Source: Pseudomaricurvus sp965656525 (GTDB taxonomy: Bacteria; Pseudomonadota; Gammaproteobacteria; Pseudomonadales; Cellvibrionaceae). From it: a stretch of 64,000 bases of DNA. The position numbers and the translations under genes are program-made. Shown in pieces: positions 53,423-62,380 of this stretch. The stretch lies in the NCBI GenBank assembly GCA_965656525.1, contig CBFHKY010000005.1:1-64000 (forward strand). The letters are read 5' to 3'. Position 1 is the first letter of the stretch. Each line of letters begins with the position of its first letter. Below the pieces are notes generated by a model. It ran no database searches. It was not told the origin of the DNA and was given only the letters and a program-made list of their open reading frames with translations.

Positions 53423-54304
53423 TTATTGGTTATCGTTATCCCGATCATTAGGCGGAATAACGGCTCCCCGGATGCGCGAACGAAAATCGGTCCAGGTATC
53501 TAGCATCGCAAACACCAGTACTAACGGGCTTACAAACACCAGAGCCAGGTAAAACACAATTAGCCAATACCCACTCAACTGCCTTAGTTTGACCACACCG
53601 TGAGCCAGTCCAGCGGCGGCGACTGTCAGCGGCAAGGCAAAAACCATTGCCCAGTACTGATAATCGAGCGACTGGTTCCAGCAATACAACACCGCCAAGA
53701 AGGAGGTCGCACCACCCAATGGGCTAAGGCGTAAGTTATGAAACTCAACCTGAAAACCACCAGGGTTATACAGTATTGCTTGCCACCAGCGCGCCACTAG
53801 CACACTCATCAGTGAGCTAACTGCCAATACATAGGCAATCAACCCCAACACATAAGTGTCGGTAAACTGAATCGGCATAGCTGGGGTCTCTGGGTCCTGA
53901 GCTTGGATTTGCTCGAACACCTCTCCCAATGCCTGAGTGATTTCACTCACCGGATTCGACATGACTGAACCTATCAGCCATGCCATCAAACTGCTCAGCG
54001 CCACTAGGCCAAATAAAGCCTGTGGCCACGAGCCTTTGCTGCGCAACATAAGTGCCGCCAGCAAAGAAGTCACCAATCCCATTACAGTAACCACTAACAT
54101 CAGTGGTGCCATGTCACTCAACCACAAAGAGCCGAGTGGAGGGAGCAGTGCCCACAACAGAATAACCAATCCATCGAGGCTACCACGGCGCAATGTCACC
54201 AAAGACACCGTAGCGGGGCTTATCAGTGGAAACCAACTGCCAAGCAGGGCAACCAATGAGGCCTGCGCGCGGCCACGCATAATAAATTCAGCAAGAACGC
54301 GCAC
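53423..54304 (-). CDS. DUF2232-like integral membrane protein
   Basis: 293 residues, about eight transmembrane helices, GTG start (homologues begin MRxLAxFIMRG). Such a gene commonly lies between rpsR and rplI in gammaproteobacteria. Function unknown. Lies 11 nt after rpsR. Confidence 0.8.
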   Translation of the reverse strand: MRVLAEFIMRGRAQASLVALLGSWFPLISPATVSLVTLRRGSLDGLVILLWALLPPLGSLWLSDMAPLMLVVTVMGLVTSLLAALMLRSKGSWPQALFGLVALSSLMAWLIGSVMSNPVSEITQALGEVFEQIQAQDPETPAMPIQFTDTYVLGLIAYVLAVSSLMSVLVARWWQAILYNPGGFQVEFHNLRLSPLGGATSFLAVLYCWNQSLDYQYWAMVFALPLTVAAAGLAHGVVKLRQLSGYWLIVFYLALVFVSPLVLVFAMLDTWTDFRSRIRGAVIPPNDRDNDNQ

Positions 54305-54315
54305 AATAATTCGTC

Positions 54316-54543
54316 TTACTCGTGGCTGTCCGTGTACGGCAGCAGAGCTAGGTAGCGGGCGCGCTTAACAGCGGTAGCCAGCTGACGCTGATACTTTGCT
54401 TTGGTACCGGTAATACGGCTGGGTACGATTTTGCCAGTTTCTGAAACGTAAGCTTTCAGAGTGTCTAGATCTTTGTAGTCAATCTGCTTTACACCTTCGG
54501 CGGTGAAGCGGCAGAACTTACGACGACGGAAAAAACGTGCCAT
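54316..54543 (-). CDS. rpsR: 30S ribosomal protein S18
   Basis: 75 residues. ARFFRRRKFCRFTAEGVKQIDYKDLDTLKAYV and RITGTKAKYQRQLATAVKRARYLALLPY-type sequence is diagnostic. AAGGAG ribosome-binding site. Confidence 0.98.
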   Translation of the reverse strand: MARFFRRRKFCRFTAEGVKQIDYKDLDTLKAYVSETGKIVPSRITGTKAKYQRQLATAVKRARYLALLPYTDSHE

Positions 54544-54554
54544 GGTGTGACTCC

Positions 54555-54992
54555 TTACTCTTCGTCTTCGCTAGTGGTTTCAGCCTTTGGGGCTTCGGCC
54601 TTAGGGGCTTCCGCCTTGTCTGCAGAATCATCACGACGCTCTTGGCGATGAGCCTTGCGTTCACGACTTTCTTTCTCAGCCTTCTGGATTGGAGACTCTT
54701 CGGTAACAGCCTCGTCCGTGCGAATAACCATGTTACGCAATACCGCATCGTTATAGCGGAAATTGGTGGTCAACTCATCCAGCACTTCTTCGGTACACTC
54801 AACATTCATTAGAATGTAGTGTGCCTTGTGGATTTTGTTGATTGGGTAAGCCAACTGACGGCGGCCCCAGTCTTCCAGACGATGAACGGTACCACCGGAA
54901 TCCTTAACGGATGCAGTGTAACGCTCTACCATGCCTGCTACTTGTTCACTTTGGTCCGGATGAACCAACAGAACGATTTCGTAATGACGCAT
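54555..54992 (-). CDS. rpsF: 30S ribosomal protein S6
   Basis: 145 residues. MRHYEIVLLVHPDQSEQV, LEDWGRRQLAYPINKIHKAHY. The C-terminal tail is long and of low complexity (APKAEAPKAETTSEDEE), ending in acidic residues; the E. coli tail is modified by RimK glutamylation, and this tail could be similar. AAGGAG ribosome-binding site; first gene of the operon. Confidence 0.98.
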   Translation of the reverse strand: MRHYEIVLLVHPDQSEQVAGMVERYTASVKDSGGTVHRLEDWGRRQLAYPINKIHKAHYILMNVECTEEVLDELTTNFRYNDAVLRNMVIRTDEAVTEESPIQKAEKESRERKAHRQERRDDSADKAEAPKAEAPKAETTSEDEE

Positions 54993-55102
54993 ATAAGCTC
55001 CTTACGGGTTAAGCTTCCTAGCGATTGCCAGTGAAGCAAGGAGTACCGGTACTTATGAACCTTCAATAGAAGGCCGAAGCATCGGCGTATTTGGGGTGGC
55101 GT

Positions 55103-55131
55103 ATTCTAGGCGGGCAAAGGTGGCATTGCAA
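55103..55131 (-). promoter_or_regulatory. sigma-70 promoter of the rpsF operon
   Basis: On the minus strand TTGCAA (55131-55126), 17-bp spacer, TAGAAT (55108-55103), about 110 nt before the rpsF start. Good match to the consensus in sequence and spacing. Confidence 0.75.
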
Positions 55132-55272
55132 GAATTTGATTGTTTTTTATCCGTTGCAACGCTAAGGTCAGCGCCAATAACCTCACTTCACGCGGCTGAA
55201 GTCTGGCACAGCGCCTCTTTAATAGGTTATCACTGCACACTTGTATTAAAAATCCGGCTGGGAGGCCAACTC

Positions 55273-55734
55273 ATGAACATTTGGGTCGATGCCGATGCTA
55301 CGCCTGTCCCCGTCAAAGACATTCTTTTTCGCGCGGCACAACGCTGCCAAGTTCACACCACACTGGTGGCCAACCAACCGATGCGCACACCCAGCTCACC
55401 GTATTTACACACGGTTCAGGTAGGCGCTGGCTTTGATGTAGCCGACCACACCATTGTAGAGCGCTGTAACGCTGGCGATGTCGTCATCACGGCCGACATC
55501 CCTCTGGCCGCCGAAGTAGTAGAAAAAGGTGCCTTGGCAATCAACCCTCGCGGAGAAATATACACTACGGATACCATCCGTCAGCGACTGGCCATGCGTG
55601 ACTTTATGGAAACCATGCGCTCTAGTGGGCAAGTCACCGACGGCCCCAAAAGCTACAATCAACAAGACAGGCAAGCGTTTGCCAATGCACTCGACCGTAT
55701 TTTGGCGCGCCAGCCAAAGGCCGCACAACCTTAA
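55273..55734 (+). CDS. YaiI/YqxD (DUF188) family protein
   Basis: 153 residues from ATG 55273 (GGGAGG upstream); the longer open frame reaches into the rpsF promoter and is unlikely. Family pattern: IWVDADATPVPVKDILFRAA, GDVVITADIPLAAEVVEKGA, LAMRDFMETMRS. PIN-like fold with conserved aspartates, function unknown. Confidence 0.92.
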   Translation: MNIWVDADATPVPVKDILFRAAQRCQVHTTLVANQPMRTPSSPYLHTVQVGAGFDVADHTIVERCNAGDVVITADIPLAAEVVEKGALAINPRGEIYTTDTIRQRLAMRDFMETMRSSGQVTDGPKSYNQQDRQAFANALDRILARQPKAAQP

Positions 55735-55763
55735 GCCCTGCCTCATCGTGAGTTTACACTGTC

Positions 55764-56078
55764 ATGGATTTACAAGATTTAATGCTGCTGTTCGTTGTGA
55801 TCGTAGCAGCTGCCATCATTTGGAAAAACGCTGGCTTCAAAGAGCGGGCCGTAGGAGTTGCTCAAAAACACTGCAAAGCATTGAATTTACAGCTACTGGA
55901 CGACACTGTGTCGCTGTTTCGATTAAAGCCAGGAAGGGACAAACGGGGAAATTGGGCACTGGAGAGACACTTTCATTTTGAGTTCAGTAGTACTGGAGAT
56001 GAACGCTACACTGGGCACATTGTATTCCATGGCGAACGCTTACAACACATCGATTTGCAACCCCATCGTCTGCAATAA
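55764..56078 (+). CDS. DUF3301 protein
   Basis: 104 residues. N-terminal transmembrane helix (LMLLFVVIVAAAIIW), then a small soluble domain with AVGVAQKHCKALNLQLLDDTV, LERHFHFEFSS and GHIVFHGERLQHIDLQPH. Function unknown. 29 nt after the DUF188 gene. Confidence 0.85.
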   Translation: MDLQDLMLLFVVIVAAAIIWKNAGFKERAVGVAQKHCKALNLQLLDDTVSLFRLKPGRDKRGNWALERHFHFEFSSTGDERYTGHIVFHGERLQHIDLQPHRLQ

Positions 56079-56091
56079 CGCCTCTCGCTGT

Positions 56092-56130
56092 ACCTTTGCA
56101 ATGACTTGTGTAAACACTCACTGCAAAGGT
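56092..56130 (+). terminator. hairpin after the DUF3301 gene
   Basis: Stem ACCTTTGCA (56092-56100) / TGCAAAGGT (56122-56130) with an inner GTGT/ACAC pairing. No strong T tract. Probably ends the 55273-56078 transcript. Confidence 0.55.
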
Positions 56131-56252
56131 TAACGCTCAACAACAAACACCCACACATCTTTACGCGGTCTTAAGCCAACTTTAGGTTGAAGCGCCTAGA
56201 ATGTATCCCAACGTTCAACATCAATGCCACAAGGCAAAAAGGAGCTTCAATC

Positions 56253-56348
56253 ATGGTTATCGTAGCCGCTGTTTACCTTATCGCTTTCACTCTGTTGGGC
56301 TTTATCGCATACGACAGTTTTGTGCCGGCAATGAGTACCGCTGAATAA
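56253..56348 (+). CDS. 31-residue single-helix membrane protein
   Basis: MVIVAAVYLIAFTLLGFIAY is one transmembrane helix, followed by DSFVPAMSTAE. ATG 56253 has an excellent ribosome-binding site (AAGGAGCTTCAATC), and a strong terminator starts 26 nt after the stop, so this is an independent short transcription unit. No family recognised. Small hydrophobic proteins of this size often modulate larger membrane complexes. Confidence 0.65.
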   Translation: MVIVAAVYLIAFTLLGFIAYDSFVPAMSTAE

Positions 56349-56373
56349 TCCACACCCGCCTTACCTGCGTCTT

Positions 56374-56406
56374 CCTGAGGGTTCCCCAAAAACCCTCAGG
56401 CTTTTT
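56374..56406 (+). terminator. rho-independent terminator
   Basis: Stem CCTGAGGGTT (56374-56383) / AACCCTCAGG (56391-56400), 7-nt loop, then CTTTTT. Ends the small-protein transcript; it also lies just past the mscS stop on the opposite strand. Confidence 0.9.
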
Positions 56407-56408
56407 AA

Positions 56409-57224
56409 TTATTTATCGACATGAACATCCATTTGCGGGAAGGGAATTTCAATGTTTAGCTCGTCAAAGCGCAGTTTAACCTGCTCATTAATTGCATAAA
56501 AAACGTCCCAGTAATCCGCACTGTTTACCCACACCCGATAGTTAAAGTTAATGGATGAATCGGCTAACGCCGATACCCCAACCGTAATACCAGGGTCTTT
56601 CAAAATACGCTCGTCATTGGCCGCAATCTCTTCCAGTGTTTTACGCACTAATGCCAAATCGGCGCTGTAGCTGACGCCAACCACAAAATCTACTCGGCGA
56701 GTCGGCATGGTGGAATAGTTAACAATGTTATTGTTCATAACCGAGTTGTTGGACACGATAATACGTTTATTGTCTGGTGTGGTCAGGATAGTAGAAAATA
56801 TCGAAATTTCCGTGACCACGCCGGCCGTACCAGCAGCCTCGACAAAATCTCCCGCTTTGAAAGGGCGAAACAAAATCAGCAACACACCAGCCGCAAAGTT
56901 AGCCAACGACCCCTGCAAAGCGAAGCCTATGGCCAGACCGGCTGCACCAATCACGGCAACAAACGATGCGGTTTGCACCCCAAGCTGCCCCAATGCCGCA
57001 ATAAACACGATAGTCAGCAGAACATAATAGGTGATATTGCGGGTAAAACGCCCCACGGTAGAGTCTACGTTTTTGGCTTTGAGACCTTTTTCCAAGCTGT
57101 CAGCGACGGCACTCGCCAACCACTTACCCACCAATAAAACGACAATCGCCAGCAGTATTTGCAGGCCATAAAACATGATTAATTCAGGCAGCTTTTCTGT
57201 AAGGTCTTCTAGATTAAATTCCAT
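56409..57224 (-). CDS. mscS: small-conductance mechanosensitive channel
   Basis: 271 residues, three transmembrane helices; the third has the glycine/alanine-rich pore sequence (VAVIGAAGLAIGFALQGSLANFAAGVLLI), then the beta domain (PFKAGDFVEAAGTAGVVTEI, TPDNKRIIVSNNSVMNN). Releases solutes under hypo-osmotic shock. ATG 57224 chosen; a TTG precedes it immediately. Confidence 0.95.
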   Translation of the reverse strand: MEFNLEDLTEKLPELIMFYGLQILLAIVVLLVGKWLASAVADSLEKGLKAKNVDSTVGRFTRNITYYVLLTIVFIAALGQLGVQTASFVAVIGAAGLAIGFALQGSLANFAAGVLLILFRPFKAGDFVEAAGTAGVVTEISIFSTILTTPDNKRIIVSNNSVMNNNIVNYSTMPTRRVDFVVGVSYSADLALVRKTLEEIAANDERILKDPGITVGVSALADSSINFNYRVWVNSADYWDVFYAINEQVKLRFDELNIEIPFPQMDVHVDK

Positions 57225-57261
57225 CAAACGTGTTTCCTTTATTGGTTGATTAATATTTGAT

Positions 57262-57849
57262 TTAGCGATGACGCTTTTGATGTTTTTCTAAATTATCTTG
57301 TCGCTTGCGTTCACTTTTGCGCAGCAACACATAAGTCGCCCCCGATGCTCCGTGCTGTTTCTGAGCCGAATGAAACGCCAAAACCTCTGGCATTTGTGGT
57401 AACCAATGGGCCACACAGCTTTTAAGCAGTGCTGGCTGAGCACGGCCTTCCCCCTTACCGTGTGTTACCAGAGCACAGCGAATGTCATGAGCCAAGCAGT
57501 CACGAACAAAACGAAACAGTGCGTCACGGGCTTGTTCTACGGTATGGCGGTGCAAATCCAAACGCGCATCAATGATGTACTTACCCAACCTAAGGTTGCG
57601 ATAAACACCGTGCTGAACACCAGGCCGTTGAAAGTTCAATATGGCATTGGGGTCTACCGGCTCGGCAAAATCACCCGATAAATCATTGCGCTTCAGCCCT
57701 ATATCTTCTACCGCCGCTTGCCGCCTTGCCAAGCGCGAGACATCACTCAACCCGTTGGACAACAACGTCACTTGCCGACTCCGCTTGATGGGTTTGACAT
57801 CCCCTATGGCCGCTCGAAAAGACCGAAAGTCGTCATCATCTTGGCTCAC
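57262..57849 (-). CDS. Smr domain protein
   Basis: 195 residues from GTG 57849, which has GGGGAG six nt upstream (frame open to 57900). C-terminal Smr domain: RLDLHRHTVEQARDALFRFV, LVTHGKGEGRAQPALLKSCV, HGASGATYVLLR. Stand-alone Smr proteins of this size (SmrA-like) are DNA or RNA endonucleases. Follows the EVE and tex genes on the same strand. Confidence 0.9.
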   Translation of the reverse strand: MSQDDDDFRSFRAAIGDVKPIKRSRQVTLLSNGLSDVSRLARRQAAVEDIGLKRNDLSGDFAEPVDPNAILNFQRPGVQHGVYRNLRLGKYIIDARLDLHRHTVEQARDALFRFVRDCLAHDIRCALVTHGKGEGRAQPALLKSCVAHWLPQMPEVLAFHSAQKQHGASGATYVLLRKSERKRQDNLEKHQKRHR

Positions 57850-57958
57850 GATTGCTCCCCTTATCACAAACTTGTATTCCGATGCTCCCGTAGAAGCCAA
57901 TAGGCACTCTCAAGTGGCTGAATCATGACACTCTTAACGCTGTGAAATCACACTGCGC

Positions 57959-58420
57959 TTATGACGAGCCACGCGCGGAGGCCAACAACCAGCTCCACTC
58001 ATCCGATGTCACCGGCTGCACAGAAAGCCGTCCCTGCTTAAACAACACCATGTTCGACAGCTCTGGCATAGATTTCATCCGCTTGAGAGACAGCACCGCC
58101 GGAAACTTTTCCACAAACATCACATCAACAGCCACCCAGCGTGGCGCGTCTAAGGAGGCTTTGGCGTCAAAGTAAGGGCTGTTTATTTCAAACTGGGCTG
58201 GGTCAGGGTAAGCCTCGATTATCACTTCGGCAATACCCGCCACGCCAACTTCGTTGCAGCGACTGTGGTAAATCAACACTTGATCGCCCTTGGTCACCTG
58301 ATCGCGCAACAAATTACGCGCCTGATAGTTACGAATGCCATCCCAGCGCTCAGTCATTACTCGTTGCAGATCGTCAATGCTAAAGTCATCCGGCTCGGTC
58401 TTGAATAACCAGTAATTCAC
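57959..58420 (-). CDS. EVE domain protein
   Basis: 153 residues, GTG start 58420. Starts NYWLFKTEPDDFSIDDL; WDGIRNYQARNLLRDQ, GDQVLIYHSRCNEVGVAGIA, SLKRMKSMPELSNMVLFKQGRLSVQPV. EVE is a PUA-like reader of modified nucleotides; stand-alone members are abundant in gammaproteobacteria, role unclear. 31 nt after tex. The start is set by family alignment since the ribosome-binding site is weak. Confidence 0.92.
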   Translation of the reverse strand: MNYWLFKTEPDDFSIDDLQRVMTERWDGIRNYQARNLLRDQVTKGDQVLIYHSRCNEVGVAGIAEVIIEAYPDPAQFEINSPYFDAKASLDAPRWVAVDVMFVEKFPAVLSLKRMKSMPELSNMVLFKQGRLSVQPVTSDEWSWLLASARGSS

Positions 58421-58451
58421 ACCTATTGCATCCGACAAGATAGCGACACCT

Positions 58452-60836
58452 CTACAAGCGACCTTTTTTATTTTTGTTGGCCTGGGCAAACAAAGCGGCC
58501 ATGGTCCCTTCAGCGGAAGAAGCGGGTTGTCCACCGCCTCGATTAGCACCACTGCGACTGGCCGGCTTATTACCTCCAAAGCTGCGCTGCTTACTCGTAG
58601 CACCACCTCGGCGCTCTGCTGGGCCGGAGGTTTTCTCCCCTGGCGTGTCATCCATACGCATAGACATCCCAATGCGTTTACGAGGGACATCGACTTCCAT
58701 CACTTTCACTTTGACGATATCACCGGCTTTGACCACTTCGCGAGGGTCTTTCACAAAAGTGTGTGAGAGTGCCGAAATGTGCACTAAACCATCTTGATGC
58801 ACTCCCACATCGACGAATGCACCAAAGTTGGTAACGTTGGTAACGGTGCCTTCCAGCACCATGCCAGGCATCAGATCAGAAAGCTTTTCAACACCGTCTT
58901 GAAACTGTGCGGTTTTAAATTCAGGCCTAGGATCGCGGCCGGGCTTATCCAGCTCACTGATAATGTCGGTGACGGTAGGAACACCCACGTTTTCATCCGT
59001 ATAATCCATTGGTTTTAACGCACGCAAGAAAGCCGAATCCCCCATCAAATTAGAGATGGGTCGCTCATGTTTCGCGGCAATTTTCTCCACCACAGAATAA
59101 GACTCAGGGTGGACGGCTGAAGCATCCAAAGGGTTACTGCTTCCCGCTACACGCAAAAAGCCCGCCGCTTGCTCGAACGTTTTGGCGCCAAAGCGAGTCA
59201 CTTTCTTCAGCTCGTCTCGCGAATTGAAAACACCGTTTTGATCACGAAAGTCCACGATATTATTGGCCAACGTCTGGTTCAGACCGGACACTCTTGCTAA
59301 CAGCGGTGCAGAAGCCGTATTCACTTCTACGCCCACCGCGTTCACACAATCTTCTACCACCGCATCCAGCGACCGTGCCAGCTGTGTTTGCGATACATCG
59401 TGCTGATATTGACCCACACCGATGGATTTTGGCTCAATCTTTACCAGCTCCGCCAGTGGATCTTGCAGACGACGGGCAATGGAGATGGCGCCGCGGATGG
59501 TGACGTCCAGATCCGGAAATTCGCGGGCCGCAAACTCAGACGCGGAGTACACCGAAGCACCCGCTTCGCTCACCATCACTTTTTGCACATCAAGATCTTT
59601 ATTGGCCTTGAGCATATCGCCAACGAATTTATCCGTCTCGCGAGACGCGGTACCGTTACCAATAGCAATCAGCCCCACATTGTGCTTTTTACACAACGCC
59701 ACTAAGACTCGTTCAGACTCAGCAATTTTGTTCTGTGGCGGTGTCGGGAAGATGGCACAGTGATCCAATACTTTGCCTGTGGCATCCACTACAGCCACTT
59801 TGCAACCGGTGCGCATGCCGGGATCAAGACCGATGGTAGCCTTCTGGCCGGCGGGAGCTGCCAGTAGCAGGTCTTTTAAATTACTGGCAAATACTTTGAT
59901 AGCCTCTTCTTCGGCTTGCTCACGCAGTGCCCCCAGTAAATCCGTCTCTAAATGGGTCAGCAACTTGACCCGCCATGTCCAGCGCACCACTTCGGCCAAC
60001 CAACGATCAGCCGCGCGAGACTGGTCGCTGATTTGCCAAAAGTTCGCCACCATCGCCTCGCAGGGGTGGGACTGTGTACGATCCTCCTCGCCGAGGGTGA
60101 TCGCAATGGACAAAAAACCCTCGTTGCGCCCCCGAAACATGGCCAAAGCGCGGTGCGACGGTACACTTTTCAAGGGCTCGTCGTGTTCAAAATAATCCTG
60201 AAACTTGGCCGCCTCGTTTTGCTTGCCATCCATCACTCTGGCAGACATAACGCCTTCGGCTTTCAAAAAGTGACGCAAGCGCTCCAGCAGGTCAGCGTTT
60301 TCACTAAAACGCTCCATCAATATGTACTTAGCACCATCCAAAGCGGCTTTTATATCAGTGATTTTTTGCGCTTCGTCATTACCATTGTTGTTCTTTGCGC
60401 CCACAAGGTAATGCTGAGCTTCTTCTTCAGGGTTCAGAGTCGGGTCATTCAGCAAATTATCGGCCAGCGGCTCCAAGCCAGCTTCGCGCGCTATCTGGCC
60501 TTTGGTGCGACGCTTTTGTTTATAAGGAAGATAGAGGTCTTCCAAACGGTTTTTGGTATCTGCAGCCAGAATGTCAGCGGACAGCTCATCGGTGAGTTTG
60601 CCCTGTTCCTCAATGCTTTTAAGGATCACCGCGCGCCGATCTTCCAGTTCACGCAAATACCGCAAGCGTTCTTCCAGCGTGCGCATCTGCGTATCGTCTA
60701 GGCCACCAGTGACTTCTTTGCGGTAGCGTGCAATAAAAGGGACGGTTGCGCCCTCGTCCAATAAACCAATGGCCGCGTTGACCTGCTGCTCTTTTGCACC
60801 AAGCTCATCGGCAATACGGACAGAAATACTTTTCAT
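58452..60836 (-). CDS. tex: Tex, S1-domain RNA-binding transcription accessory protein
   Basis: 794 residues from ATG 60836. Tex architecture: N-terminal helical region (VPFIARYRKEVTGGLDDTQ), YqgF-like core (TIGLDPGMRTGCKVAVVD), helix-hairpin-helix motifs (ARVSGLNQTLANNIVDFRD), and a C-terminal S1 domain (GMVLEGTVTNVTNFGAFVDVG). A glycine/arginine-rich low-complexity tail follows. Acts in transcription/RNA quality control. An ATG seven codons upstream is possible. Confidence 0.95.
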   Translation of the reverse strand: MKSISVRIADELGAKEQQVNAAIGLLDEGATVPFIARYRKEVTGGLDDTQMRTLEERLRYLRELEDRRAVILKSIEEQGKLTDELSADILAADTKNRLEDLYLPYKQKRRTKGQIAREAGLEPLADNLLNDPTLNPEEEAQHYLVGAKNNNGNDEAQKITDIKAALDGAKYILMERFSENADLLERLRHFLKAEGVMSARVMDGKQNEAAKFQDYFEHDEPLKSVPSHRALAMFRGRNEGFLSIAITLGEEDRTQSHPCEAMVANFWQISDQSRAADRWLAEVVRWTWRVKLLTHLETDLLGALREQAEEEAIKVFASNLKDLLLAAPAGQKATIGLDPGMRTGCKVAVVDATGKVLDHCAIFPTPPQNKIAESERVLVALCKKHNVGLIAIGNGTASRETDKFVGDMLKANKDLDVQKVMVSEAGASVYSASEFAAREFPDLDVTIRGAISIARRLQDPLAELVKIEPKSIGVGQYQHDVSQTQLARSLDAVVEDCVNAVGVEVNTASAPLLARVSGLNQTLANNIVDFRDQNGVFNSRDELKKVTRFGAKTFEQAAGFLRVAGSSNPLDASAVHPESYSVVEKIAAKHERPISNLMGDSAFLRALKPMDYTDENVGVPTVTDIISELDKPGRDPRPEFKTAQFQDGVEKLSDLMPGMVLEGTVTNVTNFGAFVDVGVHQDGLVHISALSHTFVKDPREVVKAGDIVKVKVMEVDVPRKRIGMSMRMDDTPGEKTSGPAERRGGATSKQRSFGGNKPASRSGANRGGGQPASSAEGTMAALFAQANKNKKGRL

Positions 60837-61201
60837 AAACAAAAACTCTGAGTACATTCAAGCGGCCATCGGCCTGTTATTTTTCATCATTCAGGCCTGA
60901 TCCTGTTGCTTTTGTTATCACTTGGATAAGGACTGGAAAGTTATTATGCGTAATTCATCAAAGGGATGACAGGCTTGTTTTTCCCCTATATTTATGGCTA
61001 TTTACACGGTGCCGTAATTCGTAAACACATCATAGAGAACCACCATCACCACAATCCTCTCAGCCGACCTCGCCACTCAGCAACAATCGGTGTAGATTCC
61101 TGCTAATCTGAGTAAAAGGTATTGCTCATCACCAATGCCTTACTCTGTAAACTCTGACGCAACTCAGCACTTGATCTTCAGCTCACACAGAAAGGAACCC
61201 T
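60837..61201. other. divergent intergenic region
   Basis: 365 bp between the tex and RND starts. It must hold promoters for both, but I see no hexamer pair worth naming, no operator dyad and no small gene. Confidence 0.5.
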
Positions 61202-62380
61202 GTGCACATGACGCTTCGCTCCCCGCCAGTATGGCTCATCATCTTATTGTTAGGCTCCATCCTCATTGCTGCCTTGGCAACACTGAAACCTGAGCCTGAG
61301 CCAACCGCCAAGCCACCGGCCTCGCAGGCAGAAGTAAAGGTGGTAGTAGCTGCCAACAGCACTCATAGGCTTACCGTTACGACTCAGGGCTTGGTCACAC
61401 CTCGGCGCGAAGTGCAGCTGGTGGCGCAAGTCAGCGGCCAAGTGGTTAACTTGGCACCCTCTTTTGTGGATGGCGGTTTTGTGCAACCCGGTGAAGCCCT
61501 GTTGCAACTGGAACCCAGAGATTACCAACTGGCCATTATCCAAGCCCAAGCGCAACTGGCCGAAGCTCAGCAAGCCTTGGCGCAAGAACAGGGCAGTGTC
61601 CGCCAAGCCAAACGCGAGTGGCGCGACCTTGGGGACGCACAGGCCAACGCTTTATTTTTGCGCGAGCCTCAGCTGGCTGCAGCAAAAGCCCGACTACAAA
61701 GTGCGCAAGCGGACGTCGAGCAAGCCGAGCTTAATTTGCAGCGAACAAAAATTACCGCCCCCTTCCCAGGGCGAATTCGAGAAACCTTAACCAATCTAGG
61801 GCAGCATTTGTCCCCCGGCAGTCCTGTCGTAACACTCTATGACACAGAAATCGCTGAGGTACGTTTACCTTTGTCGAACCAACAAGCTGAACTGGTTCGC
61901 CTGCCCTTAGGCAAACAGCCACAAGAGCCCATTCCTGTCACGTTCACCGCTAACATTGCTGGCGAAACCCACCACTGGGATGGCGCCATCACCCGCACCG
62001 AAGCCAGCGTTGATACCCGCACCCGCGTTTATTACGCCATTGCGGAAGTCAGTAAACCCTTTCACGTCACCCCCGAGCAACCTCAACCCATGATGGCAGG
62101 CTTATTTGTTACGGCTGACATTCACGGTCAGCCCTTGCAAAGGGTACTCAAGCTGCCTCGAACCGCGCTATTAAAGGGTGATCGCGTCATGACGCTGGAC
62201 GCCAATTCGCGTATTACAGAGCACACTATCCACCGACTGCATGCTAACCAGAATCACGTTTGGGTGCGTGGTGACATTGCCGACGGCACCTACATCGTCG
62301 CCGACAAACAAGGTTATTTACACGAAGGGCAAACCGTCACCCCCATTGTCCTAAACTCAACAGTCGAGGTGCAGCCGTGA
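61202..62380 (+). CDS. RND efflux periplasmic adaptor (membrane fusion protein)
   Basis: 392 residues, GTG start with AAAGGA (ATG two codons on also possible). N-terminal membrane anchor (VWLIILLLGSILIAALATL), lipoyl halves (VQLVAQVSGQVVNLAPSFVDGGFVQPGE and ITAPFPGRIRETL), an alanine-rich coiled-coil hairpin, and a beta-barrel. It links the inner-membrane pump to an outer-membrane channel, not encoded here. Overlaps the permease start (GTGA). Confidence 0.93.
   Translation: MHMTLRSPPVWLIILLLGSILIAALATLKPEPEPTAKPPASQAEVKVVVAANSTHRLTVTTQGLVTPRREVQLVAQVSGQVVNLAPSFVDGGFVQPGEALLQLEPRDYQLAIIQAQAQLAEAQQALAQEQGSVRQAKREWRDLGDAQANALFLREPQLAAAKARLQSAQADVEQAELNLQRTKITAPFPGRIRETLTNLGQHLSPGSPVVTLYDTEIAEVRLPLSNQQAELVRLPLGKQPQEPIPVTFTANIAGETHHWDGAITRTEASVDTRTRVYYAIAEVSKPFHVTPEQPQPMMAGLFVTADIHGQPLQRVLKLPRTALLKGDRVMTLDANSRITEHTIHRLHANQNHVWVRGDIADGTYIVADKQGYLHEGQTVTPIVLNSTVEVQP

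Noticed and set aside
55096..55272. 59-codon N-terminal extension of the DUF188 protein
   Set aside because: It overlaps the rpsF promoter, and ATG 55273 has GGGAGG and matches the family start.
61000..61201. Promoter or repressor site for the RND operon
   Set aside because: No hexamer pair with correct spacing and no clear dyad found by eye.
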